Below are positions 1-5,111 of a stretch of DNA of 5,111 bases, one piece after another. The translations under genes and the position numbers were made by a program. Within the stretch, counting starts at the first letter, position 1. Every line of letters starts with the position of its first letter. Below the pieces are notes generated by a model. That model was not told where the DNA came from, made no database searches, and worked only from the letters and a program-made list of their open reading frames with translations. The stretch is from positions 1 through 5,111 of the forward strand of contig JABWAJ010000433.1 in NCBI GenBank assembly GCA_013361075.1, in the 5' to 3' direction. Source of the stretch: Saprospiraceae bacterium. GTDB taxonomy: Bacteria > Bacteroidota > Bacteroidia > Chitinophagales > Saprospiraceae.

Positions 1-276
1 CCCCGTTTCGTATTGGTAGACATGGGAAGTTTCTTCCAAAACAATTTCATCAAGGGGTTGGGTGTGCACTTTTACTGCAATTTGATTGGTCATGGTTCCG
101 GAGGGGCAAAACAAAGCTGCCTCTTTTTGAAAAAGGGCTGCTGCTTTTGCTTCGAGCGCACAAATGGTGGGATCTTCGCCGAAAACGTCATCGCCGACTT
201 CTGCCTGAAACATAGCCTGAAGCATTTCCGGCGTTGGTTTAGTGACAGTGTCACTGATCAGGTTGACAGGCATCAT
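1..276 (-). CDS. ltaE: Low-specificity L-threonine aldolase, N-terminal part (cut by window edge)
   Basis: This PLP-dependent, cytosolic fold-type I enzyme splits L-threonine or allo-threonine into glycine and acetaldehyde. Seen: 92 codons read on the minus strand without a stop from ATG at 276 to the window edge. They carry family signatures: ISDTVTKPTPEM (residues 7-18), the acidic VGDDVFGEDPT block (27-37), KEAALFCPSGTMTNQIA (51-67, where the PLP phosphate is bound in this family), and EETSHVYQYETG ending at the edge. The PLP lysine and the C-terminal two thirds lie outside. Two ATGs stand in tandem (276 and 273); I chose the first, but either could be used. No Shine-Dalgarno is visible, which is common in Bacteroidota. 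The start lies 22 bp beyond the inverted repeat and 98 bp downstream of the co-oriented NYN gene. Other beta-eliminating lyases share the fold, but this N-terminus fits threonine aldolase best. Confidence 0.9.
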   Translation of the reverse strand, partial: MMPVNLISDTVTKPTPEMLQAMFQAEVGDDVFGEDPTICALEAKAAALFQKEAALFCPSGTMTNQIAVKVHTQPLDEIVLEETSHVYQYETG

Positions 277-298
277 TTCAGATTGCAGGTTAGTTGAG

Positions 299-356
299 GA
301 TTTGAGTATGCGGAGATTCCGGGATGTCCCTGCTCAAATCCCCGCATACTCAAATC
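299..356. repeat. 15-bp perfect inverted repeat with 28-nt loop, possible terminator or dispersed repeat
   Basis: GATTTGAGTATGCGG at 299-313 is the exact reverse complement of CCGCATACTCAAATC at 342-356. The octamer CTCAAATC occurs twice 16 bp apart (333-340 and 349-356), so the left arm could also pair with the inner copy to give a shorter 8-bp stem. The loop contains GGGATGTCCC (321-330), a further small inverted repeat. The element fills the gap between the NYN gene stop (375) and the aldolase start (276), both on the minus strand. No T-run follows either arm, so it is not a classical intrinsic terminator. It may be a Rho-assisted terminator, an attenuator in the aldolase leader, or a copy of a dispersed palindromic repeat. 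Confidence 0.75.
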
Positions 357-374
357 TTCAAATACTCAGAAAAA

Positions 375-1322
375 TCAATATGGATCGTCTTCCAGCACGT
401 TTCCATTAATATGCGAAATGCCGAGCGGTTTTACATTGGTGGCAATGCTGCCCCCATCTTCGTTTTTACCGACAACAAATTCTACTTCATCGCCTTCGCG
501 TAATTCATTGAAATCCCCTCCGATAACACTGGTATAGTGGAAGAACAAGTTATTCGGGGGGTATTTGATGAATCCATAGCCGTTTTTAATGCTGAAAATT
601 TCACTGGTCAGGACTTCACCTTCTTCCGGCATTTCCAGATCAGCAGCTTCAAGATTGGTGAGCCGGCGGCTTTCATTCAAAACAAAAAGATTGGTAACCA
701 GCGGGTCGTTGCGTTTAATGCGGTTATCAATAATTTCGTGCATCGCGATGGGATAAGAGACTTCTTCCAACAGGTCCTGAGAAGTGCGGGTAATCATGCG
801 CTTGCCCATGTCCGTTGTGTATTCAAAATCCCAGCTCAGGGCCATAACACGGGTACCAAGGGTGTTTAATTTTCTGACCAAAGGCACATAATCCCCGTCG
901 GCAGCAATGAGCACCAATACATCAAACCGTTTATAAAATGCCAGTTCAAAAGCCTCAAGTGCCAACCAAACGTCGATCCCTTTTTCCTCCCGGCGTCCAA
1001 AGACTGTCTTTAAGGGGAGGTAGTGGGTTGTGATCCCGACCGACATCAAAATGTCATCAAAAACGCGATCCCAATACAGGGTATCGGCCCGTTGACTGGC
1101 TTCGCGGGCGTTGAGCCTGCCTCTGAAATAATGTGCGTCAACAATCTGGCACAGATGTGCTTCTGCCCCTTCTTCCTGGGCCACCTGATTGCGGATGAAT
1201 TCGTGCAACCCTGACAAACTCAACCTCCTTTTTCGCGGATGGTCGTAATTATAGTAGTTGCTAACGTGCAAAAAGTAGTTGCCATCATAAAAAACTCCAA
1301 TTCGAACTAACCTTTCTTTCAT
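375..1322 (-). CDS. NYN (LabA/DUF88-like) domain protein with C-terminal cold-shock domain
   Basis: A predicted RNA-acting cytosolic protein of 315 residues. The N-terminal ~190 residues look like a NYN domain, a PIN-like ribonuclease fold: the first strand ends in VFYDGNYF with D13, EKGIDVWLALEA supplies D117, and LIAADGDYVPLV supplies D142 and D144. These acidic residues match the usual metal site, so nuclease activity is plausible. After a linker, residues ~234-300 resemble a cold-shock OB fold, with an RNP1-like NGYGFIKY (247-254) and an RNP2-like LFFHYTSV (259-266), expected to bind single-stranded RNA or DNA. The tail ends in an acidic EDDPY. The ATG at 1322 has a good AAGGA seven bases upstream. 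No neighbour in its operon is evident upstream; the threonine aldolase follows 98 bp downstream beyond an inverted repeat. The true substrate is unknown. Confidence 0.88.
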   Translation of the reverse strand: MKERLVRIGVFYDGNYFLHVSNYYNYDHPRKRRLSLSGLHEFIRNQVAQEEGAEAHLCQIVDAHYFRGRLNAREASQRADTLYWDRVFDDILMSVGITTHYLPLKTVFGRREEKGIDVWLALEAFELAFYKRFDVLVLIAADGDYVPLVRKLNTLGTRVMALSWDFEYTTDMGKRMITRTSQDLLEEVSYPIAMHEIIDNRIKRNDPLVTNLFVLNESRRLTNLEAADLEMPEEGEVLTSEIFSIKNGYGFIKYPPNNLFFHYTSVIGGDFNELREGDEVEFVVGKNEDGGSIATNVKPLGISHINGNVLEDDPY

Positions 1323-1329
1323 GTCAAAG

Positions 1330-1334
1330 TCCTT
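1330..1334 (-). promoter_or_regulatory. Ribosome binding site of the NYN gene
   Basis: TCCTT on the plus strand reads AAGGA on the minus strand, with seven bases between it and the ATG at 1322. It is the best-placed Shine-Dalgarno in the window and fixes that start. Confidence 0.65.
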
Positions 1335-1397
1335 GATTAAATAGTTATGGGTAGTGATAACTTAACCAAATAAAAATCCAGAAATTTCATGCACCCC

Positions 1398-1420
1398 GTA
1401 CAGGCCGCAAATGCCCGTAC
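1398..1420 (-). other. Hairpin in the NYN gene leader
   Basis: Read on the minus strand, GTACGGGC, a 7-base loop and GCCTGTAC form an 8-bp stem with one G-U pair. In the plus-strand RNA the same position is an A-C mismatch, so the minus (leader) transcript folds better. It lies about 76 bases upstream of the NYN start and is not followed by a T-run, so it is not an intrinsic terminator. Its role is unknown and it may be chance. Confidence 0.3.
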
Positions 1421-1856
1421 TGGCCCTGAAGCATGCAGCAAATGCCGTTGCCTCATTGGGGGAAACCGGATTTAGACGCTGAAAGAACCTGTTGAAGCAG
1501 TAAAAAAGGATAGTAACATAACCTAAAAAAATACACATCCGGAGCTAAACCGGAAGGTGCAATTTTTCGAATCATGATGAAGGCAGTGGAATGGTGTTGT
1601 ATCGCGTAAATTGTATTGTATTCAACCTGTTACAAACATTAACATTAGGTTTCGAATAGGTATATATCTGCCATAATAAGAGTATTAAACTTATCTGAGA
1701 ACAATCTACCCCTTCATGTGCTTCAAGGAACAAGCTTTTTCAGCCGCGCAAAGGTAGATATTTACTCGCAGATTAAAGAAGCTTTTTATCTTTTCTTTTG
1801 TAAACTCTGCCAATTTCACAGAATTTATAAAATCAAAATTGTTGTTCTGCAAAATC

Positions 1857-2492
1857 TTATTCCGGTCGAGTTGAGGAAATGGCCAGCAGATCGAGTATAT
1901 TGTGATATACCCGCCGTTCGGTTCCCAAAAATACCGGGGCCGACATCCATACTGCTGCTTCAATACCTTCTTCTGCCTGAGGAACGAGTTGCGTGTCGGT
2001 GGTTTGCATGCGGTACCAAAAAGTACGTTTGAGTACGCGGCGTCCGTCTTTTTCTTTGTAGGTATGGTAAGTTGTCATCAGTTCAGTGCCCAGATCGAGT
2101 TGTTCCAGGCCGGTCTCTTCCCGAACCTCGCGGATGGCAGCCTCTGAAGTGCTTTCTCCCTTATCAATTTTACCTTTTGGCAAATCCCAGAATCCACGGC
2201 GGTGAATGAAAAGGATTTCACCTGCCGGGTTAAAAACCAGCCCGCCCGCCGCTTCAACCAGTTTGTACAGCGAAAAAAAATCACGGACCAACTTGTCAAA
2301 ATGCTCCGAATAAACGGTAACCGATCGAAACCGGCTGGTTTTTTCCAGCATATCAATGAAGCCACTCAAATGCTTTGGCTTTCCTGCATACCTTGCAACG
2401 AGGTTTTGTTCATCATTTACCGCTATGTTTTCGGGTATCCCGGCGGCATCTTTCAAAAACAGAGGCGTCTCGTTAATGTAGATTTTATACAT
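1857..2492 (-). CDS. NUDIX hydrolase with N-terminal extension
   Basis: Hydrolyses a nucleoside diphosphate linked to another moiety; the exact substrate cannot be read from sequence. The 211-residue protein has a complete Nudix box: G107, five residues, E113, seven residues, then REVREETGL (121-129), giving the magnesium-binding glutamates E122, E125 and E126. The preceding AAGGLVFNPAGEILFIHR (81-98) and WDLPKGK (102-108) are typical of the MutT/Ap4A-type fold, and QAEEGIEAAVWMS (172-184) is the usual late strand. Residues 1-80 precede the fold and carry no domain I recognise; plain MutT-like enzymes are about 130-150 residues. The ATG at 2492 is 26 bp from the divergent pyrE start, so the two share a control region. 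This pairing is, to my recollection, common in Bacteroidota. Housecleaning of damaged nucleotides is possible but not shown. Confidence 0.92.
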   Translation of the reverse strand: MYKIYINETPLFLKDAAGIPENIAVNDEQNLVARYAGKPKHLSGFIDMLEKTSRFRSVTVYSEHFDKLVRDFFSLYKLVEAAGGLVFNPAGEILFIHRRGFWDLPKGKIDKGESTSEAAIREVREETGLEQLDLGTELMTTYHTYKEKDGRRVLKRTFWYRMQTTDTQLVPQAEEGIEAAVWMSAPVFLGTERRVYHNILDLLAISSTRPE

Positions 2493-2495
2493 TTG
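2488..2495 (+). promoter_or_regulatory. Bacteroidota-type -7 promoter box for pyrE
   Basis: TACATTTG matches the Bacteroidota sigma-A -7 consensus TAnnTTTG exactly. It lies 23 bp before the pyrE ATG and would give a 5' leader of roughly 15-20 bases. It covers the start codon of the divergent NUDIX gene (2490-2492). I see no clear TTG-type -33 element at the expected distance, so the call rests on the -7 box and position alone. Confidence 0.5.
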
Positions 2496-2510
2496 CGGTC
2501 ATTTTCAAAC

Positions 2511-2515
2511 AAGGA
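2511..2515 (+). promoter_or_regulatory. Possible ribosome binding site of pyrE
   Basis: AAGGA ends three bases before the ATG at 2519. The spacing is shorter than usual, so it may be weak, but no other in-frame start with a better site lies nearby. Confidence 0.4.
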
Positions 2516-2518
2516 ATC

Positions 2519-3163
2519 ATGGCATCTGGTATCAACATTGCTACGGAAATAGCGCAGCGGCTGCTGCAAATAAAAGCAATAAAATTGAGTCCGCAAAAGC
2601 CCTTCACCTGGGCATCCGGGCTCAAATCGCCTATTTATTGCGACAACCGTTTGGTTTTGTCCCACCCCGACACCCGTAGCTTTGTCATTGACTGCTTTGT
2701 TGAAAAATCGAAAAATTTTGCTCCGTTCAACCTCGTCGCGGGCGTTGCCACAGCAGGCATTGCCCACGGAGCGTTGCTTGCCGACCGGCTCAACCTGCCT
2801 TTCGTTTATGTGCGCGCTAAAGCAAAAGACCACGGCCGTCAAAACCTGATTGAAGGCGAAGTACACGGGAATGAGCGGGTATTAGTCATTGAGGATTTGA
2901 TTTCTACGGGCGGCAGCAGTCTTTCGGCGATAGAAGGCTTAAAGGAAACAGGCTGTACCATTGCAGGTTTGCTTGCCATTTTCACCTACGGATTTGATAC
3001 TGCCGCTGAGGCATTCGACAAAGCCGCCTGTTCGCTGGATACTTTAAGTCACTATGATGCCTTAATTGGAGAAGCTGCACGATCGGGTTACATTAGCGGC
3101 GAAGACCTGAAACTACTGCAAAGCTGGCGCGCCGACCCCAAGGCCTGGGGCGTAGGGTTGTAA
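2519..3163 (+). CDS. pyrE: Orotate phosphoribosyltransferase
   Basis: Transfers the phosphoribosyl group of PRPP to orotate, giving OMP and pyrophosphate, the fifth step of de novo pyrimidine synthesis in the cytosol. Its 214 residues match the family length. The N-terminal helix is followed by FTWASGLKSPIYCDNR (29-44), which contacts orotate and PRPP in this family. The flexible catalytic loop is YVRAKAKDHGRQNLIEG (97-113) with R99, K101, K103 and H105; E. coli has Lys at position 100, here Ala, with K101 next to it. The PRPP-binding motif VLVIEDLISTGGS (121-133) is intact. The protein works as a dimer because the loop serves the neighbouring active site. It starts 26 bp from the divergent NUDIX gene, with a promoter box at 2488-2495, and no other pyr gene lies beside it here. 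Stop TAA at 3161-3163. Confidence 0.97.
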   Translation: MASGINIATEIAQRLLQIKAIKLSPQKPFTWASGLKSPIYCDNRLVLSHPDTRSFVIDCFVEKSKNFAPFNLVAGVATAGIAHGALLADRLNLPFVYVRAKAKDHGRQNLIEGEVHGNERVLVIEDLISTGGSSLSAIEGLKETGCTIAGLLAIFTYGFDTAAEAFDKAACSLDTLSHYDALIGEAARSGYISGEDLKLLQSWRADPKAWGVGL

Positions 3164-3207
3164 GATCCGGCAATCCAAAAATCGGGAGCGTACTATTGAA
3201 TAATTAC

Positions 3208-3215
3208 TATCTTTA
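3208..3215 (+). promoter_or_regulatory. Possible -7 promoter box for the M42 peptidase
   Basis: TATCTTTA differs from the Bacteroidota -7 consensus TAnnTTTG only in its last base. It sits in the 88-bp gap after pyrE, 36 bp before the peptidase ATG. A TTG lies at 3196-3198, but this is too close to serve as a standard -33 element. Readthrough from pyrE is the alternative. Confidence 0.3.
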
Positions 3216-3251
3216 CCCACTGTGTATCAACCATAAACTAACCGAAAAACG

Positions 3252-4331
3252 ATGTCTGTTATCACACCTAAATCGGAGGCTTTTCTGCAAAAATATTTGA
3301 ATAACGCGTCACCTACCGGGTTTGAAGCGGAAGGCCAGAAGCTATGGATTGATTACATCAAACCATACGTAAACGAGTGGCATATAGACAATTACGGCAC
3401 TGCATATGGCGTCATCAACCCCGGAAAAGACTACCGGGTGGTGATCGAAGGCCATGCCGACGAGATATCCTGGTTTGTAAATTACATTTCGGATGACGGG
3501 TTTCTCAGCGTCATCCGAAACGGCGGTTCCGACCACCTCATTGCTCCATCCAAGCGGGTAAATATCCACACAGAAAAACAGATCATAAAAGGGGTGTTCG
3601 GGTGGCCGGCCATTCATACCCGTCAGGGAGACGAAGCTAACCTGACCCCAAAAGTTGAAAACATTTTCATTGATGTGGGTGCCAAAGACAAAGCAGAAGT
3701 ACTCGAAATGGGCATCCATGTCGGCTGTGTCATCACCTATGAAGATGAAATGATCGTGCTCAACGACCGGTATTATGTTGGCCGGGCATTGGACAACCGA
3801 ATTGGCGGATTTTGTGTGGCCGAGGTAGCCCGTTTGTTGCACGAAAACAACATCCAATTGCCATTCAGCCTTTATGTCGTGAATTCTGTTCAGGAAGAAG
3901 TTGGGCTTCGTGGCGCAGAGATGATTGCCCAAACCATCAAACCCAATATAGCCATCGTAACTGATGTTACCCACGATACACATACTCCGCTGCTGAGTGC
4001 CAAAAAACACGGGGATGTTCGCGGAGGTATGGGGCCTTCGGTGACTTACGCGCCGGCAGTACACAACAAACTGCTGAAAATCATTATTGAGACCGCTGCG
4101 GAAAAAGACATCCCCATTCAAAGAGAAGCGGCATCCCGTCGTACCGGAACCGACACCGATGCGTTTGCCTATTCCAATGGCGGCGTCCCGTCGGCCCTCA
4201 TATCACTGCCGCTGCGCTACATGCACACAACCGTGGAAATGGCGCACAAAGACGATGTGAACAATGTGATTCGCCTGATTTATGAAACCCTGCTCAAGAT
4301 TGAGCACAGCCATAATTTTAAGTACTTCTGA
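3252..4331 (+). CDS. M42-family metallopeptidase (glutamyl/leucyl aminopeptidase-like)
   Basis: A two-metal aminopeptidase of the M42 (TET/FrvX-type) family, cytosolic since no signal peptide is seen; relatives form large oligomers that trim short peptides. At 359 residues it has the family length. Every expected active-site residue can be placed: H68 and D70 in VIEGHADE, bridging D181 in RALDNRIGG, catalytic E215 with ligand E216 in NSVQEEVGLRG, D238 in VTDVTHD, and H325 in LRYMHTTVE. GTDTDAFAYSNGGVPS (299-314) matches the C-terminal catalytic part, and residues ~72-165 correspond to the inserted dimerisation domain. The ATG at 3252 follows an A-rich leader without a Shine-Dalgarno; upstream in-frame starts are not needed for family length. 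The stop overlaps the next gene's likely CTG start, suggesting an operon. Peptide specificity cannot be read from sequence. Confidence 0.94.
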   Translation: MSVITPKSEAFLQKYLNNASPTGFEAEGQKLWIDYIKPYVNEWHIDNYGTAYGVINPGKDYRVVIEGHADEISWFVNYISDDGFLSVIRNGGSDHLIAPSKRVNIHTEKQIIKGVFGWPAIHTRQGDEANLTPKVENIFIDVGAKDKAEVLEMGIHVGCVITYEDEMIVLNDRYYVGRALDNRIGGFCVAEVARLLHENNIQLPFSLYVVNSVQEEVGLRGAEMIAQTIKPNIAIVTDVTHDTHTPLLSAKKHGDVRGGMGPSVTYAPAVHNKLLKIIIETAAEKDIPIQREAASRRTGTDTDAFAYSNGGVPSALISLPLRYMHTTVEMAHKDDVNNVIRLIYETLLKIEHSHNFKYF

Positions 4332-4987
4332 AATCGCTGACTACGTTTGTTCAGGCTATATTTTACGGCAATTTCTGGATTGCCACTGCCGCCTTGTGCC
4401 TAGCCTGTCAAACCCAATATTTACTGACCGGGCGTTTTGTGGTAATGTCACCCGGTGCGTTGTTTCTTTTTTCGGGCACGCTTTTCATTTATTCAGTCCA
4501 CCGGCTATATGGTTTGCACACTACCCGACCGGCCGGGGATTCCCCTTATGCGAAATTTTCTTTTTTGCTGAAAATCAATACCACCCTCAGTGCTGTTGCC
4601 TGTGCTGTTTGCTGGGTGTATCTTCCCGATTTGGCACGCTGGCATGCGTTGGCACCGGCCGCACTGGCGCTGGCCTATACCCTGCCGGTTTTGCCTGGTC
4701 GCAGGCGTCTGCGCGAAGTAGCTTTGCTTAAAATTTTCCTGCTTTGCGCCTGCTGGGCCTGGCTCACTGTAATGGTACCTGCCGCTGATGCAGGCATGGG
4801 CTGGAGTGCCGTGGCACCGGTTATGGTGCTGGAGCGGGCTGCCTTTATCTTTGCGATGGCGTCAGTAAGTAGTGTGCGAGAATTCTTTAGCTTTGCTTTC
4901 GCTTCCGTAAGGCCTGCTTTGATATCATCGCCTCCCAGCGCCTTCTCAACATCACTAATTACCGTGGTAATAGCGCTTCCCGCCTAG
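4328..4987 (+). CDS. UbiA-like polytopic membrane protein, 3' end replaced by foreign sequence
   Basis: A hydrophobic protein resembling uncharacterised UbiA-prenyltransferase-like membrane proteins of Bacteroidota. The frame is open from 4322, after TAA at 4319-4321, and holds no ATG, GTG or TTG before TTG 4394, which would cut through the first membrane helix. CTG at 4328 keeps FVQAIFYGNFWIATAAL and gives a CTGA overlap with the peptidase stop, so I chose it. Counting from there, likely membrane helices are ~16-33, 43-60, 85-100, 107-121, 131-151 and 162-178. LFIYSVHRLYGL (52-63) and YTLPVLPGRRRLRE (117-130) fit the family; the Asp-rich prenyl-diphosphate motif of true UbiA enzymes is not seen. 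Resemblance ends at VLERAAFIFAMA (167-178, to 4861), where LPFDIRD-like sequence would be expected. The frame continues to TAG at 4985-4987 through sequence that looks unrelated, so roughly the last third is missing. Function unknown. Confidence 0.7.
   Translation: MKSLTTFVQAIFYGNFWIATAALCLACQTQYLLTGRFVVMSPGALFLFSGTLFIYSVHRLYGLHTTRPAGDSPYAKFSFLLKINTTLSAVACAVCWVYLPDLARWHALAPAALALAYTLPVLPGRRRLREVALLKIFLLCACWAWLTVMVPAADAGMGWSAVAPVMVLERAAFIFAMASVSSVREFFSFAFASVRPALISSPPSAFSTSLITVVIALPA
4843..4862. other. Probable chimeric or rearrangement junction
   Basis: Left of this point the plus strand encodes the UbiA-like membrane protein; right of it the minus strand encodes a charged helical protein. The bases here fit both readings: FIFAMA on the plus strand and AIAKIK on the minus strand. 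That leaves the exact joint ambiguous over up to about 20 bp and suggests shared microhomology, as in assembly joins or microhomology-mediated rearrangement. No insertion sequence, terminal repeat or target duplication is visible. Confidence 0.55.
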
Positions 4988-5109
4988 TCAAGCTTTGTCT
5001 TTGCTTCCGCGATGTTCTTTTTTGCACTTTCTAACTTCTTCTGTCCCTCAGTCGATAGACCTCGTGTTTCAATCTTTGTGATGCGTGATTCAAGGCGAGC
5101 AATGATCCC
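4852..5109 (-). pseudogene. Fragment of a Lys/Ala/Glu-rich helical protein, interrupted by TAG
   Basis: Read on the minus strand from the right edge, the frame gives 41 codons (beginning GIIARLESRITKIE), a TAG at 4986-4984, then about 42 more codons including ISDVEKALGGDDIKAGL and LKNSRTLLTDAIAK. Lys, Ala, Glu, Leu and Ile are spaced as in amphipathic or coiled-coil helices. Both sides of the TAG keep this character, so they probably belong to one gene with a single stop, perhaps CAG changed to TAG. The style recalls secreted helical hypothetical proteins of Candidate Phyla Radiation (Patescibacteria) genomes; that is from memory, not a search. Start and end are both missing: the right side runs off the window and the left side meets the junction near 4860. 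No function can be given. Confidence 0.5.
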
Positions 5110-5111
5110 CT

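Larger units (their letters stand above)
1323..1856. other. 534-bp intergenic region, NYN leader and NUDIX downstream region
   Basis: This stretch separates the NUDIX stop (1857) from the NYN start (1322), both on the minus strand, so it should hold the end of the NUDIX transcript and the NYN promoter. It is AT-rich toward the right (about 1580-1856). Open frames here are short or run into the NUDIX gene in another frame, and none resembles a known protein. Visible structure is limited to a small hairpin at 1398-1420, the duplicated 9-mer GCAAATGCC (1407-1415 and 1438-1446), a near-duplicated 12-mer CCCGTACaGGCC/CCCGTACtGGCC (1395-1406, 1414-1425), and a weak TCCGG/CCGGA stem (1538-1554). I found no convincing TAnnTTTG box for the NYN gene, no intrinsic terminator and no tRNA. 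A structured RNA I do not recognise cannot be excluded. Confidence 0.6.

Noticed and set aside
120..136. Apparent frameshift in the threonine aldolase at the paired homopolymers (five T, G, five A).
   Set aside because: A careful base-by-base reading of the minus strand gives CTT TTT CAA AAA GAG, so the frame runs unbroken through LFQKEAALF; the first impression was a miscount.
13..297. 94-codon open frame on the plus strand.
   Set aside because: It lies opposite the threonine aldolase, whose minus-strand reading has clear family motifs; the plus reading resembles nothing.
1395..1446. Short repeats (GCAAATGCC twice, CCCGTAC/GGCC pairs) as a CRISPR remnant or tandem array.
   Set aside because: Only two copies of very short units with unequal spacing and no spacers or cas genes.
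1538..1559. TCCGG/CCGGA hairpin followed by GGTG as a possible SRP-like or riboswitch fold.
   Set aside because: The stem is only five base pairs and none of the conserved loops of those RNAs could be found around it.
1706..2032. Two open frames extending from the NUDIX 3' end into the intergenic region (minus 1706-1963, plus 1718-2032).
   Set aside because: Both overlap the NUDIX coding sequence in other frames, lack recognisable motifs, and have no good ribosome binding site.
3136..3150. CCCCA/TGGGG hairpin near the end of pyrE as a terminator.
   Set aside because: It lies inside the coding sequence (DPKAWG), has a short stem and no following T-run.
3342..4121. 259-codon open frame on the minus strand.
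   Set aside because: It is opposite the M42 peptidase, which has all catalytic residues; the long antisense frame follows from that gene's codon use.
4282..4731. 149-codon plus-strand frame beginning inside the peptidase gene.
   Set aside because: It is a shifted reading of the peptidase end and the membrane-protein gene, whose own frame has regular hydrophobic helices and family-like motifs.

Overview
The window looks like a metagenomic contig from a member of the Bacteroidota. Support comes from a TAnnTTTG-type promoter box at 2488-2495, weak or absent Shine-Dalgarno sites before several genes, and five proteins that read like Bacteroidota housekeeping genes. No rRNA, tRNA, CRISPR array, transposase or phage gene was seen. 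Assignments rest on motif recognition by eye; no database search was run.

Layout, left to right. Minus strand: the first 92 codons of a low-specificity L-threonine aldolase (1-276, cut by the window edge); a 15-bp perfect inverted repeat (299-356); a NYN-domain protein fused to a C-terminal cold-shock domain (375-1322); a 534-bp stretch with no convincing gene (1323-1856); and a NUDIX hydrolase with an N-terminal extension (1857-2492). Plus strand: pyrE (2519-3163), divergent from the NUDIX gene across only 26 bp; an M42-family metallopeptidase (3252-4331) with every expected metal ligand; and a UbiA-like polytopic membrane protein whose best start is a CTG overlapping the peptidase stop codon (CTGA, 4328-4331).

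Near 4843-4862 the membrane-protein gene stops resembling its family. The last ~250 bp read best on the minus strand, as a Lys/Ala/Glu-rich helical protein fragment carrying an in-frame TAG. This recalls secreted helical proteins of Candidate Phyla Radiation (Patescibacteria) genomes. I read it as a chimeric join or a rearrangement breakpoint, so the right end should not be trusted as native to this genome.

The genes do not form one pathway. PyrE makes OMP in pyrimidine synthesis, the threonine aldolase handles glycine/threonine, and the NUDIX and NYN proteins act on nucleotides or RNA. The peptidase and membrane protein probably share a transcript. I see no clear undescribed system. The points most worth a second look are the right-end junction, the CTG stop-restart overlap, the nested inverted repeat between the NYN and aldolase genes, and the shared NUDIX/pyrE promoter region.
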